Shown: positions 8,829 to 16,618 of the stretch, piece by piece
Numbering within the stretch: the stretch's first letter is position 1
Layout: each line of letters opens with the position of its first letter
From: Candidatus Omnitrophica bacterium UBA6210
GTDB lineage: Bacteria > Omnitrophota > Gorgyraeia > Velamenicoccales > Velamenicoccaceae
NCBI GenBank assembly: GCA_002421805.1
Contig: DISM01000004.1
Location: 372,001-436,000, forward strand
Length of the DNA: 64,000 nt
Direction of reading: 5' to 3'
The notes under the pieces: generated by a model
Told to the model about the DNA's origin: nothing
The model's database searches: none
The model's input: only the letters and a program-made list of their open reading frames with translations
Program-made: the position numbers and the translations under genes

Positions 8829-8908
8829 AATAGTCAGTAGTCGGCAAAAACTCTTTGACCTTTCATGATTTCGTTTTCGACTGACTACTATCTACTGTTT
8901 ACTGTCTG
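8829..8908. repeat. Quasi-palindrome of 7-nt units upstream of purA
   Basis: Right arm 8878-8908, read on the minus strand, is four degenerate 7-nt units (for example GACAGTA, AACAGTA, GATAGTA). The left arm 8829-8843 carries the same words in inverted orientation (AGTCAGTAGTCG). About 34 nt of unrelated sequence separates the arms. It fills nearly all of the purA leader. Confidence 0.65.
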
Positions 8909-8911
8909 CTC

Positions 8912-10162
8912 CTATGGTGTCATCGTAAAAATTTTTCTGGCGATATCGGGATACTCCGCCACGAATCGCAATTCATCCTCCACCAGAGGCTTCTGGTTAT
9001 GGACGTTGGCGTATCGCACAAGCTCCAGGACCCTGGCCGCTTCGGCATCATCACGGAAGACGATCTCCATCTTGTCATAGACGTTGCGAAAACCTTTGAT
9101 GCCGGAGTATTCGCCGGCCGTGATCTGGCGGCCCGTGTCGATGATCTCCGGCTCGCCGCGGCCGAGCTCCTCATAATCGTAGAGCTCATAATTACGCCGG
9201 TCCTTCAGGGCCCCGTCGGCGTGGATCCCCGATTCGTGGGCAAAAGCGTTGGCGCCGATCCCCGGCTGGTTGATAGGGATCGGCACGCCGAACGCATAAG
9301 AGGCGTACTTGCAGATCTTCCACGCTTTCTTGAGATCGATCTTCTCATCCAAAAGATACCGGCCCGCCATATCGGCGCCATAGCGGATCGCCAGGATGCA
9401 GCTGACCAGGTCGGCGTTCCCGGCGCGCTCCCCCATGCCGTTCACGCACGTATTAATATAGGTATCGACACCGGCGTCTATCGCAGCCTTGGCGCCCGCG
9501 ACGGAATTGGCCACCACCATCCCCAGGTCATTATGGCAATGGATCTCGACGGGAAGTTGTACGGCCTGCGCCAGCTTGTGGATGCGTTCATAGATTGAAA
9601 AAGGCGTATCGCAACCCAGGGTATCGCAATAACGGATGCGGTCGGCGCCGGAGGATTTTGCCGCAAGAGAAAACTCGATCAAGTACTCCAGGCGGGTGCG
9701 GGAGGCGTCCTCGGCATTGACGCCGATCGTCTGGGCCCCCAATTCGCGTGCCAGGCGCACGGCCTCCGTCATCTCCCGGATCACGGAAGCATGGTCGAGC
9801 TTTCCTTTGAATTTATTGGTGATCATCTGGTCCGAGGTGGAGATCGAAAGATTGACCGACTTGATCCCCGGCACGTTACGGAAGGTCGTCGCCACATCTT
9901 CTTTTGTCGCGCGCAGCCAACCGCTCAGGCGCAAAGGAGAAATGACGCCCATCCCGGCCAGCTCCAAATTCGCATTGAGATAATTGAGCTCGTGGCGCGT
10001 GACAGGAAAACCGAACTCCGACTGGGTGACCCCCATCCTGTTCAAGAAAATATTGATCATTGTCTTCTGCAGCTTCGAAAGGCAGATACGCGATGTCTGC
10101 ACGCCGTCCCTGTTGGTCACATCCAGGAGATATATCTTGTTTTGTTTTCCGTTTTTCGTCAT
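8912..10162 (-). CDS. DRE-TIM metallolyase: homocitrate/isopropylmalate synthase-like
   Basis: 416-aa member of the DRE-TIM acyltransferase family that condenses acetyl-CoA with a 2-oxoacid. Visible landmarks are LLDVTNRDGVQ (canonical form DTTLRDGEQ; the metal Asp and catalytic Arg are kept, Glu becomes Val), the metal-binding HCHNDLGM, the NGMGERAGNADL loop and AFAHESGIHADG. The length, about 100 residues shorter than LeuA at 46-47 kb, means the C-terminal leucine-regulatory domain is absent, as in NifV-type homocitrate synthases. The substrate cannot be decided from sequence. The start at 10162 follows GAGGG; a longer N-terminus would overlap the preceding gene. Confidence 0.85.
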   Translation of the reverse strand: MTKNGKQNKIYLLDVTNRDGVQTSRICLSKLQKTMINIFLNRMGVTQSEFGFPVTRHELNYLNANLELAGMGVISPLRLSGWLRATKEDVATTFRNVPGIKSVNLSISTSDQMITNKFKGKLDHASVIREMTEAVRLARELGAQTIGVNAEDASRTRLEYLIEFSLAAKSSGADRIRYCDTLGCDTPFSIYERIHKLAQAVQLPVEIHCHNDLGMVVANSVAGAKAAIDAGVDTYINTCVNGMGERAGNADLVSCILAIRYGADMAGRYLLDEKIDLKKAWKICKYASYAFGVPIPINQPGIGANAFAHESGIHADGALKDRRNYELYDYEELGRGEPEIIDTGRQITAGEYSGIKGFRNVYDKMEIVFRDDAEAARVLELVRYANVHNQKPLVEDELRFVAEYPDIARKIFTMTP

Positions 10163-10169
10163 GACGCCC

Positions 10170-11978
10170 TCATTTCTTTCGTCCCGCCGCCGTTTGACGT
10201 TCCGGGACATCCTTTCTCATCACCGTCTCTTCAAATTCTTTCAACGACGGCACATTGACGATACCAAAAATTTCGACATTGTCAATAACAAATGTCGGCC
10301 CCGACGCCATCTCCAGCTCTTCCGTCATGCGGATATTTTCCTTCAGAAGACTGGCGCCCTCTTCGGACAACGCGCAGGATTTGATCTTGCGGGAATCTAT
10401 CCCCGCCTGCTTGGCGCACTCATCCCACCACCCGGCATCCACCTGTCCTGTCCTGCAGATCAGGTAATCCAGGACCCGTTTGGGGTAAAGTTTCTGGACA
10501 CAGGCCACGCGCTTGAACTCTTCGACATCCGCCGCGGCCCCCAGGTTCATAAAACCTTTCTGGCGGTCAAAGATGGCCAGGAAATGCCAATTGATCTGAA
10601 AATCCGGGTGCTTCTGCGCAAAGGCGCCCAAGAGCTCAAAAAGAGAACGCAGCGCAGGATAGCGGTAGTCATAAAAAACATCGATCGTCCGGGACGTTCT
10701 TTTGCGTCCCATGATATAAGAGACGCCGGCGATGGCCGGCTTGATCCTGTAATAACCGTCCTTCTCCTCGAGGTTGGAACGGAAAGTCTTAAACACATCG
10801 CTCTGCTCCGCGTCTTTGTGAAAAATGTATGCCGGCAACATCGTGATGTTGAAATCTTTGATCAGTTTCTGCGCCGCAGGATCGCTCTCGTCAAGTGAAA
10901 CGACGTTGATATCGCCCCACATGTCCTTCAGGTCCGCGATGACTGCATCCTTGCGGCATGTCAGACAGTCTGCCGGGTTGATCACCGTTAAGGTCACGCG
11001 AGACAGCGCGACATAGGTGCAGCGCGCTTCCTTGGAACCGCCGTTCTGGCAGGAACCGGAAAGCCCCTGCATCCGCCGGCAATCCTGCGTCTTGAAACAC
11101 TGAGGCAGAAGCAAGGCCACGGCGCCGTCATCGGGGATCTCGGAAACAAGAGGCGGCACCGAAATATCCACCCGGTTGATCTTTCCCTCGGAGATCTTAA
11201 GGTTCAAAACCCCCACCCTTCTGGCCTGCCACCACGTCTGCAGGTAGACCGTCCCCTGGACATCGCGAGGGGCCACAGAGCCATAGTTCTTGCTTCCATT
11301 GATCACGATATCGATCCCCCGGACATCCTTAAGCATCTTCTCGTCTTCCTGGGGCGTCTGCGCACTCAAAAGGATGATGATCCCCACGTCTTTTTTCTTG
11401 AGTTCGGTGATGAGCTGACGCAGGACAGCAGCCGGCTCCCGCCAACCCTTGGCGCCTTTTTTGACGGCGGAGGCCTCGGTGATCCCGATGATACCCACCC
11501 GCAGGTCGCCGAACTCCTTGACGACAAACGGTGCGGCCGCGCCGGAGATGTTCGCGGAGATAAAAGGCAAGTCCTTGAGGTAGGGTTCGATGAACTTCTC
11601 TCCGAAGACAAAGGCCTGGCCGTCGACGAGAACGGCATCATAACCCATCAACTTCATGGCCTCCAGATAGATGCCGCTGCGTTTTTTATCCAGATCTTCG
11701 GTCTGCGCATTGCCGTCCTCGGGTCCGGAAGCCAGGCTCGAACCCGCTTCCAGGATAAGGACATTCTTCATCTGCTTGCGGAAATCCCGGATCAAGGTCG
11801 CCCGCCGCGCGACACCCCCGTCCGGCTCCACCCGGCAATCGCAAGGGTAGAGGGCGGCATAAGACTGGCCGGTGAAAATAATATTGATCTCTTCGGCGCC
11901 GGCTGTGCCGGCCACCAAGGCAAAGAACAATCCCATGCATGCGATCAAAAAACCAAGGGCCTTTGATAGGCGCAACAT
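10170..11978 (-). CDS. Exported three-domain protein: degenerate 5'-nucleotidase-like domain plus two thioredoxin folds
   Basis: 602 aa with a Sec signal peptide (1-28). Residues about 30-280 follow the UshA/YfkN metallophosphatase plan, but the metal-binding motifs are all replaced: IFTGQSYA where DxH is expected, EAGSSLA for the GD loop, VDGQAF for GNHE, NGSKNY for GHTH. A CDC pair (C46, C48) sits next to the first lost motif, and several more Cys occur at 294-320. Residues about 328-420 look like a thioredoxin fold with CLTC (C338/C341) and the cis-Pro MLP. Residues about 430-602 resemble DsbA, with a GPTFVID cis-Pro loop but no CxxC at the usual place. It probably acts in periplasmic thiol or metal chemistry. 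SerA lies 14 nt upstream. Confidence 0.75.
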   Translation of the reverse strand: MLRLSKALGFLIACMGLFFALVAGTAGAEEINIIFTGQSYAALYPCDCRVEPDGGVARRATLIRDFRKQMKNVLILEAGSSLASGPEDGNAQTEDLDKKRSGIYLEAMKLMGYDAVLVDGQAFVFGEKFIEPYLKDLPFISANISGAAAPFVVKEFGDLRVGIIGITEASAVKKGAKGWREPAAVLRQLITELKKKDVGIIILLSAQTPQEDEKMLKDVRGIDIVINGSKNYGSVAPRDVQGTVYLQTWWQARRVGVLNLKISEGKINRVDISVPPLVSEIPDDGAVALLLPQCFKTQDCRRMQGLSGSCQNGGSKEARCTYVALSRVTLTVINPADCLTCRKDAVIADLKDMWGDINVVSLDESDPAAQKLIKDFNITMLPAYIFHKDAEQSDVFKTFRSNLEEKDGYYRIKPAIAGVSYIMGRKRTSRTIDVFYDYRYPALRSLFELLGAFAQKHPDFQINWHFLAIFDRQKGFMNLGAAADVEEFKRVACVQKLYPKRVLDYLICRTGQVDAGWWDECAKQAGIDSRKIKSCALSEEGASLLKENIRMTEELEMASGPTFVIDNVEIFGIVNVPSLKEFEETVMRKDVPERQTAAGRKK

Positions 11979-11992
11979 ACAGACTCCCGTGA

Positions 11993-13579
11993 TCACAACT
12001 CGACGATCCTGGCAGACAGGATGTGCGGCTGTTTTTTGACCTTCTCCAGCAGTTCGGGGCTCACGCAACTGTCGACGTTCAAAATAGACATCGCGCGCCC
12101 TCCCTGCTTCTCACGGCCGAAAGACATCGCCGCGATATTGATGTTATGCTCTCCCATCAACTTCCCCAGATTCCCGATGATGCCGGGCTTGTCCCAGTTC
12201 TGCATGAGCAGCATGCAGCCCGACGGGATCGCCTCGACATAAAATTCATCGACCTTAACGATACGGGGATCGCTCTTGGACAAAAGCGTGCCGGCAACGC
12301 GGTGTGTTTCCTTGTCGGTCTTGATCTCCAAAAACACCAGGGTCACAAACTCTTCGGACTGCATGGACTTAAGTTCCGTCACCCGGATGCCCCTGTCCTT
12401 GGCCAAAGACAGGGAATTGATGAAGTTCACCGTATCCTGAAGCATCGGAGACAACAACCCCTTCATCAATGCCATGGTCAAAGGCGCCGTCCCATGAGCG
12501 GCGATATCGCCGCTATATGTCACGTTCACCTCTGTCAACGCCCCCTGCGCGATCTGGCTCGTGAAAGACCCGAGCTTCTCGCAAAGATTGATATAAGGCT
12601 GCAGGGCATGATAGGTCTCCGGGTCCACGGACGGGAAATTTGCGGCGTTACGGATCCCTTTGCCGAGGAGGGCATCGGAGATCTGATGCGCAATCTCGAT
12701 CGCCACGTTCACCTGCGCCTCTTCAGTGGACGCGCCCAGGTGCGGCGTCAAAACGACATTGGCGCCGAATTTGGCCAGCGGGCAATCTTTGGGAGGCTCT
12801 TCCATATACACGTCAAGCGCGGCCCCGGCGACTTTTCCGGATTCAAGGGCGCGGGCCAATGCCTGCTCATCGATGATGCCGCCGCGCGCGCAGTTGATCA
12901 GACGCACACCGTTCTTCATCATCTCGATCTGCTTATCGGAAATCATCTTCTTGGTCTCTTCCGTCAACGGCACGTGCACGGTGATATAATCGGCGGCGCG
13001 GTAGAGGTCTTCCAGGGTCCCCAGTTCGACGCCCATCTTCTCGGCCACCTCGCGGGACAAGAACGGATCGTAAGCCTTGACGCGCATCCCGAAGGCGAGA
13101 CACCGTTTGGCAACCTCCATGCCGATGCGGCCAAGCCCGACGATACCGATCGTCTTGTTATAGAGCTCGACACCCATAAAATCCTTGCGTTTCCATTCCT
13201 TCCTTTTCATGGACGCATCCGCCAGCGGGATATTGCGCGACAAAGACATGATCAGGCTCATCGTGTGTTCCGCCGTCGATATCGTGTTGCCGCCCGGCGT
13301 ATTCATGACGATGATGCCTTTGGCCGTCGCAGCCGCCAGGTCCACATTATCCAGCCCCACGCCGGCACGGCCGATAATCTTGAGCTTTTTGCCGGCCTCT
13401 ATAACATCGGCGGTCACCTTCGTCGCGCTCCTGACGACCAGGGCGTCATATTCCCCGATAGCGCCTTTCAGCTCATCGGGCTTGAGGCCTGTCTTGACAT
13501 CAACGACAAAATCCTTGGAGCTCTTCAGAACCCCCAGGCCTTCTTCCGATAATGAATCACTCACCAATATCTTGAACAT
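11993..13579 (-). CDS. serA: D-3-phosphoglycerate dehydrogenase
   Basis: First step of serine synthesis (3-phosphoglycerate to phosphohydroxypyruvate, NAD-linked). The 528-aa protein is the long form: a substrate/NAD D-isomer dehydrogenase region (1-315) with GLGRIGMEVAKR, INCARGGIIDE and the HLGAST catalytic His; an intervening ASB domain; and a C-terminal ACT domain (about 455-528) for serine feedback. The adjacent aminotransferase probably supplies the second step. No serB phosphatase is in the window. Confidence 0.97.
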   Translation of the reverse strand: MFKILVSDSLSEEGLGVLKSSKDFVVDVKTGLKPDELKGAIGEYDALVVRSATKVTADVIEAGKKLKIIGRAGVGLDNVDLAAATAKGIIVMNTPGGNTISTAEHTMSLIMSLSRNIPLADASMKRKEWKRKDFMGVELYNKTIGIVGLGRIGMEVAKRCLAFGMRVKAYDPFLSREVAEKMGVELGTLEDLYRAADYITVHVPLTEETKKMISDKQIEMMKNGVRLINCARGGIIDEQALARALESGKVAGAALDVYMEEPPKDCPLAKFGANVVLTPHLGASTEEAQVNVAIEIAHQISDALLGKGIRNAANFPSVDPETYHALQPYINLCEKLGSFTSQIAQGALTEVNVTYSGDIAAHGTAPLTMALMKGLLSPMLQDTVNFINSLSLAKDRGIRVTELKSMQSEEFVTLVFLEIKTDKETHRVAGTLLSKSDPRIVKVDEFYVEAIPSGCMLLMQNWDKPGIIGNLGKLMGEHNINIAAMSFGREKQGGRAMSILNVDSCVSPELLEKVKKQPHILSARIVEL

Positions 13580-13624
13580 AAAACTTCTCCGTTGTTCTGC
13601 TGCTGGCCGTCGCGATCGTCTTAT

Positions 13625-14761
13625 CTATTTCAGAAGCACTTCCTGGGCCGCCTTCACTCCGGCGCCCAGTTCAAAAGCATATCCCATTTTCTTCAATACC
13701 TTCTCCAGACAGGCGATGCCGAGAATGATGTCGAACTCGCTGATATAACCCATGTGCGCGACCCTGAAGAGTTTGCCTTTCATCTCGCCCTGGCCTCCGG
13801 CCATGGTCACTCCGTATTCATCACGCATGGTCTTGACAAGCTTTTCCCCGTCGATCCCGGCCGGAACCCTGACCGCCGTCACGGCATCCGAGGCGGCATC
13901 GGTCGAGAAAAGCTGCAGGCCAAGCGCCGGCATCGCCGCGCGTGTAGCATCTGCAAGCTTTTTGTGGCGCGCAAAAATATTCTCAAACCCCTCGGCCTTC
14001 ATCATCTTGAGCGCTTCGTTGAGGGCGATGATGATGCCGATCGCCGGCGTAAACGGCGTATCGGTCTTATCGCAGGCCTTCTTGGCGCTCTTCAGATCGA
14101 AATAATACTTGGGGCACTTGGATTCTTCGACGAGCTTCCAGGCTTTTTTGCTGACAGAGATAAACGCCAGCCCCGGAGGCAGCATGAACCCTTTTTGCGA
14201 TCCGGAGACAACGACATCCACGCCCCAGGCGTCCATCTGAAGGTCGATGGCGCCCAGCCCGCTGATCGCATCCACGACGAGAACGGCATCCGTCTCTTTG
14301 GTGACCTGGGCGAAAGCCTTGATGTCAAACGCCACGCCCGTCGACGTCTCACATAAGGTCGAGAAGACCGCCTTGATCGCCGGTTCCTTGACCAGATAGT
14401 CCTTGAGGATCTGCGGATCCAGTCCCTTTCCCCATTCGACGTCGATGACGATCGGCTTGACGCCGTAGGCCTGGCACAGCTCCGTCCAGCGCTCTCCGAA
14501 TTTTCCTCCCTGGATCACCAGGGCCTTATCTCCCCACGAGAGGAGATTGACCACGGCGGATTCCATGGCGCCCGTTCCCGAAGACGTCAGGATAAACACG
14601 TCGTTCTTGGTCTGAAAGGCGGTCTTCAGGTTCTCCTCGACCTCTTTCAAGACGTTCTGGAACTGCGGTGTGCGGTGGTGGATGATCGGACGCGAAAGCG
14701 CCTCGCAGACTTCCGGCGGAAGAGGCGTCGGTCCCGGCGTCAAAAGGTAATTCTTCTTCAT
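13625..14761 (-). CDS. Class V PLP aminotransferase (probable serine-pathway aminotransferase)
   Basis: 378 aa. Fold-type I, class V aminotransferase of the alanine-glyoxylate/serine-pyruvate group. It begins LLTPGPTPLPPEV, has the substrate-phosphate and PLP region TSSGTGAMESAV, VVDAISGLGAI with the PLP-contacting Asp, and SGSQKGFMLPPG with the Schiff-base Lys. It lies directly upstream of serA, so it probably transaminates phosphohydroxypyruvate in place of SerC, as in several archaea and deep-branching bacteria; that assignment rests on context. The start follows AGGAGG. Confidence 0.88.
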   Translation of the reverse strand: MKKNYLLTPGPTPLPPEVCEALSRPIIHHRTPQFQNVLKEVEENLKTAFQTKNDVFILTSSGTGAMESAVVNLLSWGDKALVIQGGKFGERWTELCQAYGVKPIVIDVEWGKGLDPQILKDYLVKEPAIKAVFSTLCETSTGVAFDIKAFAQVTKETDAVLVVDAISGLGAIDLQMDAWGVDVVVSGSQKGFMLPPGLAFISVSKKAWKLVEESKCPKYYFDLKSAKKACDKTDTPFTPAIGIIIALNEALKMMKAEGFENIFARHKKLADATRAAMPALGLQLFSTDAASDAVTAVRVPAGIDGEKLVKTMRDEYGVTMAGGQGEMKGKLFRVAHMGYISEFDIILGIACLEKVLKKMGYAFELGAGVKAAQEVLLK

Positions 14762-14775
14762 GGCAACCTCCTGTC

Positions 14776-14929
14776 AAATCACCAACGACCAAGAAACAAA
14801 CCCCAAACAAATTGCAATTTTTCAATCACCAACGACCAAACTTAAGCACGCACCATGGTTCCTGTTTGATTATTGGCTTTTGATGATTGGCCATTATTTG
14901 ATTATTGTATCTTGGAGCTTGGTTATTAA
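14776..14929. repeat. AT-rich quasi-palindrome between clpP and the aminotransferase
   Basis: The 199-bp spacer is filled by a left arm (14776-14842) rich in CCAA and CAATCACC words and a right arm (14864-14929) with the inverted words TTGATGATTGG and TTGATTATTG. Within the left arm a 16-nt word, AATCACCAACGACCAA, is repeated exactly at 14778-14793 and 14825-14840. The right arm contains TTATTGTATCTTG, shared with the dxr-cdsA spacer. The element is non-coding. Confidence 0.65.
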
Positions 14930-14960
14930 AACACTGGTTTTCAATGACGCGTTAATTCTC

Positions 14961-15563
14961 TTATTTCGTTGTTCCCGGCACAATAACTTCGTCGATCAGG
15001 CCGTAAGCCTGGGCTTCCTCTGACGACATAAAATAGTCACGGTCGGAATCTTTCTTGATGCGGTCGAGCGGCTGGCCTGTATGCTTGGCAAGAATATTTT
15101 CCAGCATCTCGCGCAACCTCAGGATCTCTTTGGCCTGGATGGAGATATCCGCCGCCGCTCCCTGCACGCCGCCCCACGGCTGATGGATCATGATCCGCGA
15201 GTTAGGCAAAGCGTAACGCTTGCCCTTGCGTCCGGCGCTCAAAAGCAGCGCGCCCATGCTGGCGGCCTGGCCCACACAATAGGTCGCCACGTGGCACTTG
15301 ACGAACTGCATCGTGTCGTAGATCGCCAAGCCGCTCGTCACGGAACCTCCCGGCGAATTGATATAGACGCTGATATCCTTGGTCACATCTTCCATCTGCA
15401 GGAATAGCAGCTGCGCGATCACGAGATTGGCGACCATATCATCAATAGGGGTGCCGATGAAGATGATGCGATCCTTGAGCAATCTGGAATAGATATCATA
15501 GGCGCGCTCCGCGTGACCCGTCTGCTCGATAACCATAGGAACCAGCATCTGTGATTTTGTCAT
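14961..15563 (-). CDS. clpP: ATP-dependent Clp protease proteolytic subunit
   Basis: Serine peptidase that forms the tetradecameric chamber used by ClpX/ClpA. The 200-aa protein has the catalytic triad in register with E. coli: Ser102 in GQAASMGA, His127 in MIHQPWGG and Asp176 in SDRDYFMS. Length is normal. It lies downstream of the trigger factor, the common tig-clpP order, but clpX does not follow; serine-synthesis genes do. The ribosome-binding site AGGAGG abuts a hairpin arm (see 15572-15598). Confidence 0.97.
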   Translation of the reverse strand: MTKSQMLVPMVIEQTGHAERAYDIYSRLLKDRIIFIGTPIDDMVANLVIAQLLFLQMEDVTKDISVYINSPGGSVTSGLAIYDTMQFVKCHVATYCVGQAASMGALLLSAGRKGKRYALPNSRIMIHQPWGGVQGAAADISIQAKEILRLREMLENILAKHTGQPLDRIKKDSDRDYFMSSEEAQAYGLIDEVIVPGTTK

Positions 15564-15571
15564 AAATCCTC

Positions 15572-15598
15572 CTGTTTAAAAACAACAAAAATAAACAG
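15572..15598 (-). promoter_or_regulatory. Hairpin abutting the clpP ribosome-binding site
   Basis: On the minus strand CTGTTTA (15592-15598) pairs perfectly with TAAACAG (15572-15578) across a 13-nt T-rich loop, and GGAGG begins immediately after or within the end of the second arm. Such placement could expose or mask the ribosome-binding site. It may instead be a chance AT palindrome. Confidence 0.4.
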
Positions 15599-15606
15599 CA
15601 TCACGG

Positions 15607-15720
15607 TATCAAAGTGTCAAAGAGTCAAAGTAAAAGCTTCCTGATATAAAAGAATTCTAGAAACACTGATACTGTCTTTTTTACTCTGACACTATGATAC
15701 TTTGACACTCTGACACTGTC
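15607..15720. repeat. Quasi-palindrome of 8-nt units between tig and clpP
   Basis: Read on the minus strand, 15684-15720 is a run of degenerate 8-nt units (ACAGTGTC, AGAGTGTC, AAAGTATC, ATAGTGTC). On the plus strand 15603-15630 is a run of the same type (ACGGTATC, AAAGTGTC, AAAGAGTC). The two runs face each other across about 53 nt. The element ends 2 nt after the tig stop codon. Confidence 0.7.
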
Positions 15721-15721
15721 T

Positions 15722-16591
15722 TTATTCCCATTCCGCTTCTGCAAAGAGGAGCTCGATAACACGGTTAAGCACATGATCGTCGCTCGGCATCTTCTCGAGC
15801 TTCGCGATGGCCTCCAAAACAAGGAAGACCTTGACCTGTTCTTCCGCCTCCGCCTTGAACTTCGGTTCAAATTCTTTGACCCTCTCCTTGATCCGCTCCG
15901 GAGGCAGGCCGTAATTCGCCATCTGGTGCTCCGCCTCGTGCTCCAGTTCATGGGCCCGGCGCGTGACCAGCGTCTGCGGAACAACAAAAGAACTGTGCTT
16001 CAAAACCTGCTGGATCAGCTCCTTTTCCAGGCGCGCGCGCTCCTCGTTCTCTTTTTTCAAAAACAGCTGTTTCTGGATACAGTCAACAAACTCTTCTTTC
16101 GTCTTGTATCCCAGGCCCCTGGCCATCTTCTCCTCGGAGATATCTTCAGGCCTGCCCTTTTTCAACTGCTTGACATACTCTTCGACATCCGAAGGCCCGA
16201 TCTTGATCTCCTGTTTTTTGAGCTTGAGCCCCTTGTATTGCTTGATCGCGATCTCCGGCTTGACCTCCACCTCGGCTTTATACGTCAGGACCTCCCCTTC
16301 GAGCTTGACGTCCGATATCTGCGGCAGATCGATAACGTCGATCGCCTCATCCTTGACGGTCTGTTCATAGCTTTCCGTGATAAGGCCCTTGAGCACCTCG
16401 TCTCTCGCCAGGGCGCCGTGCTGCTGTTCCAGGATTTGGCGCGGGGCCTTGCCAGGCCTGTAGCCAGGGACCTTCGCTTCCTGTCCGATCTTGTCGTAAA
16501 CTTCGTCGTACTTCTTTTTGACCTGCTCTTGGGCCACCTCTATGTCAAGAAGTACCTTATTTTCCTTTGTTTTTGTTTTTTTCACTTTCAT
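15722..16591 (-). CDS. tig: Trigger factor lacking the PPIase domain
   Basis: Ribosome-associated chaperone that catches nascent chains. The N-terminal ribosome-binding domain is intact, with the signature GYRPGKAP at residues 43-50. At 289 aa it is about 140 residues shorter than E. coli Tig. The sequence passes from the N-domain (to about 115) through a linker (KLKKQEIKIGPSDVEEYVKQL) straight into the helical C-domain (GYKTKEEF onward), so the central FKBP-type prolyl isomerase domain is missing. The reading frame is uninterrupted, so this is architecture, not a frameshift. It lies downstream of lptB and upstream of clpP. Confidence 0.9.
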   Translation of the reverse strand: MKVKKTKTKENKVLLDIEVAQEQVKKKYDEVYDKIGQEAKVPGYRPGKAPRQILEQQHGALARDEVLKGLITESYEQTVKDEAIDVIDLPQISDVKLEGEVLTYKAEVEVKPEIAIKQYKGLKLKKQEIKIGPSDVEEYVKQLKKGRPEDISEEKMARGLGYKTKEEFVDCIQKQLFLKKENEERARLEKELIQQVLKHSSFVVPQTLVTRRAHELEHEAEHQMANYGLPPERIKERVKEFEPKFKAEAEEQVKVFLVLEAIAKLEKMPSDDHVLNRVIELLFAEAEWE

Positions 16592-16618
16592 GAAACGACT
16601 CTCCTTTTCGATAGATGG

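Noticed and set aside
12023..13552. A 509-codon plus-strand frame
   Set aside because: Entirely antisense to serA, no ribosome-binding site and no recognisable domain.
14776..14842. Repeated 16-nt word suggesting a CRISPR array
   Set aside because: Only two copies, spaced 47 nt start-to-start, within an AT-rich palindrome; no regular spacers and no cas genes.
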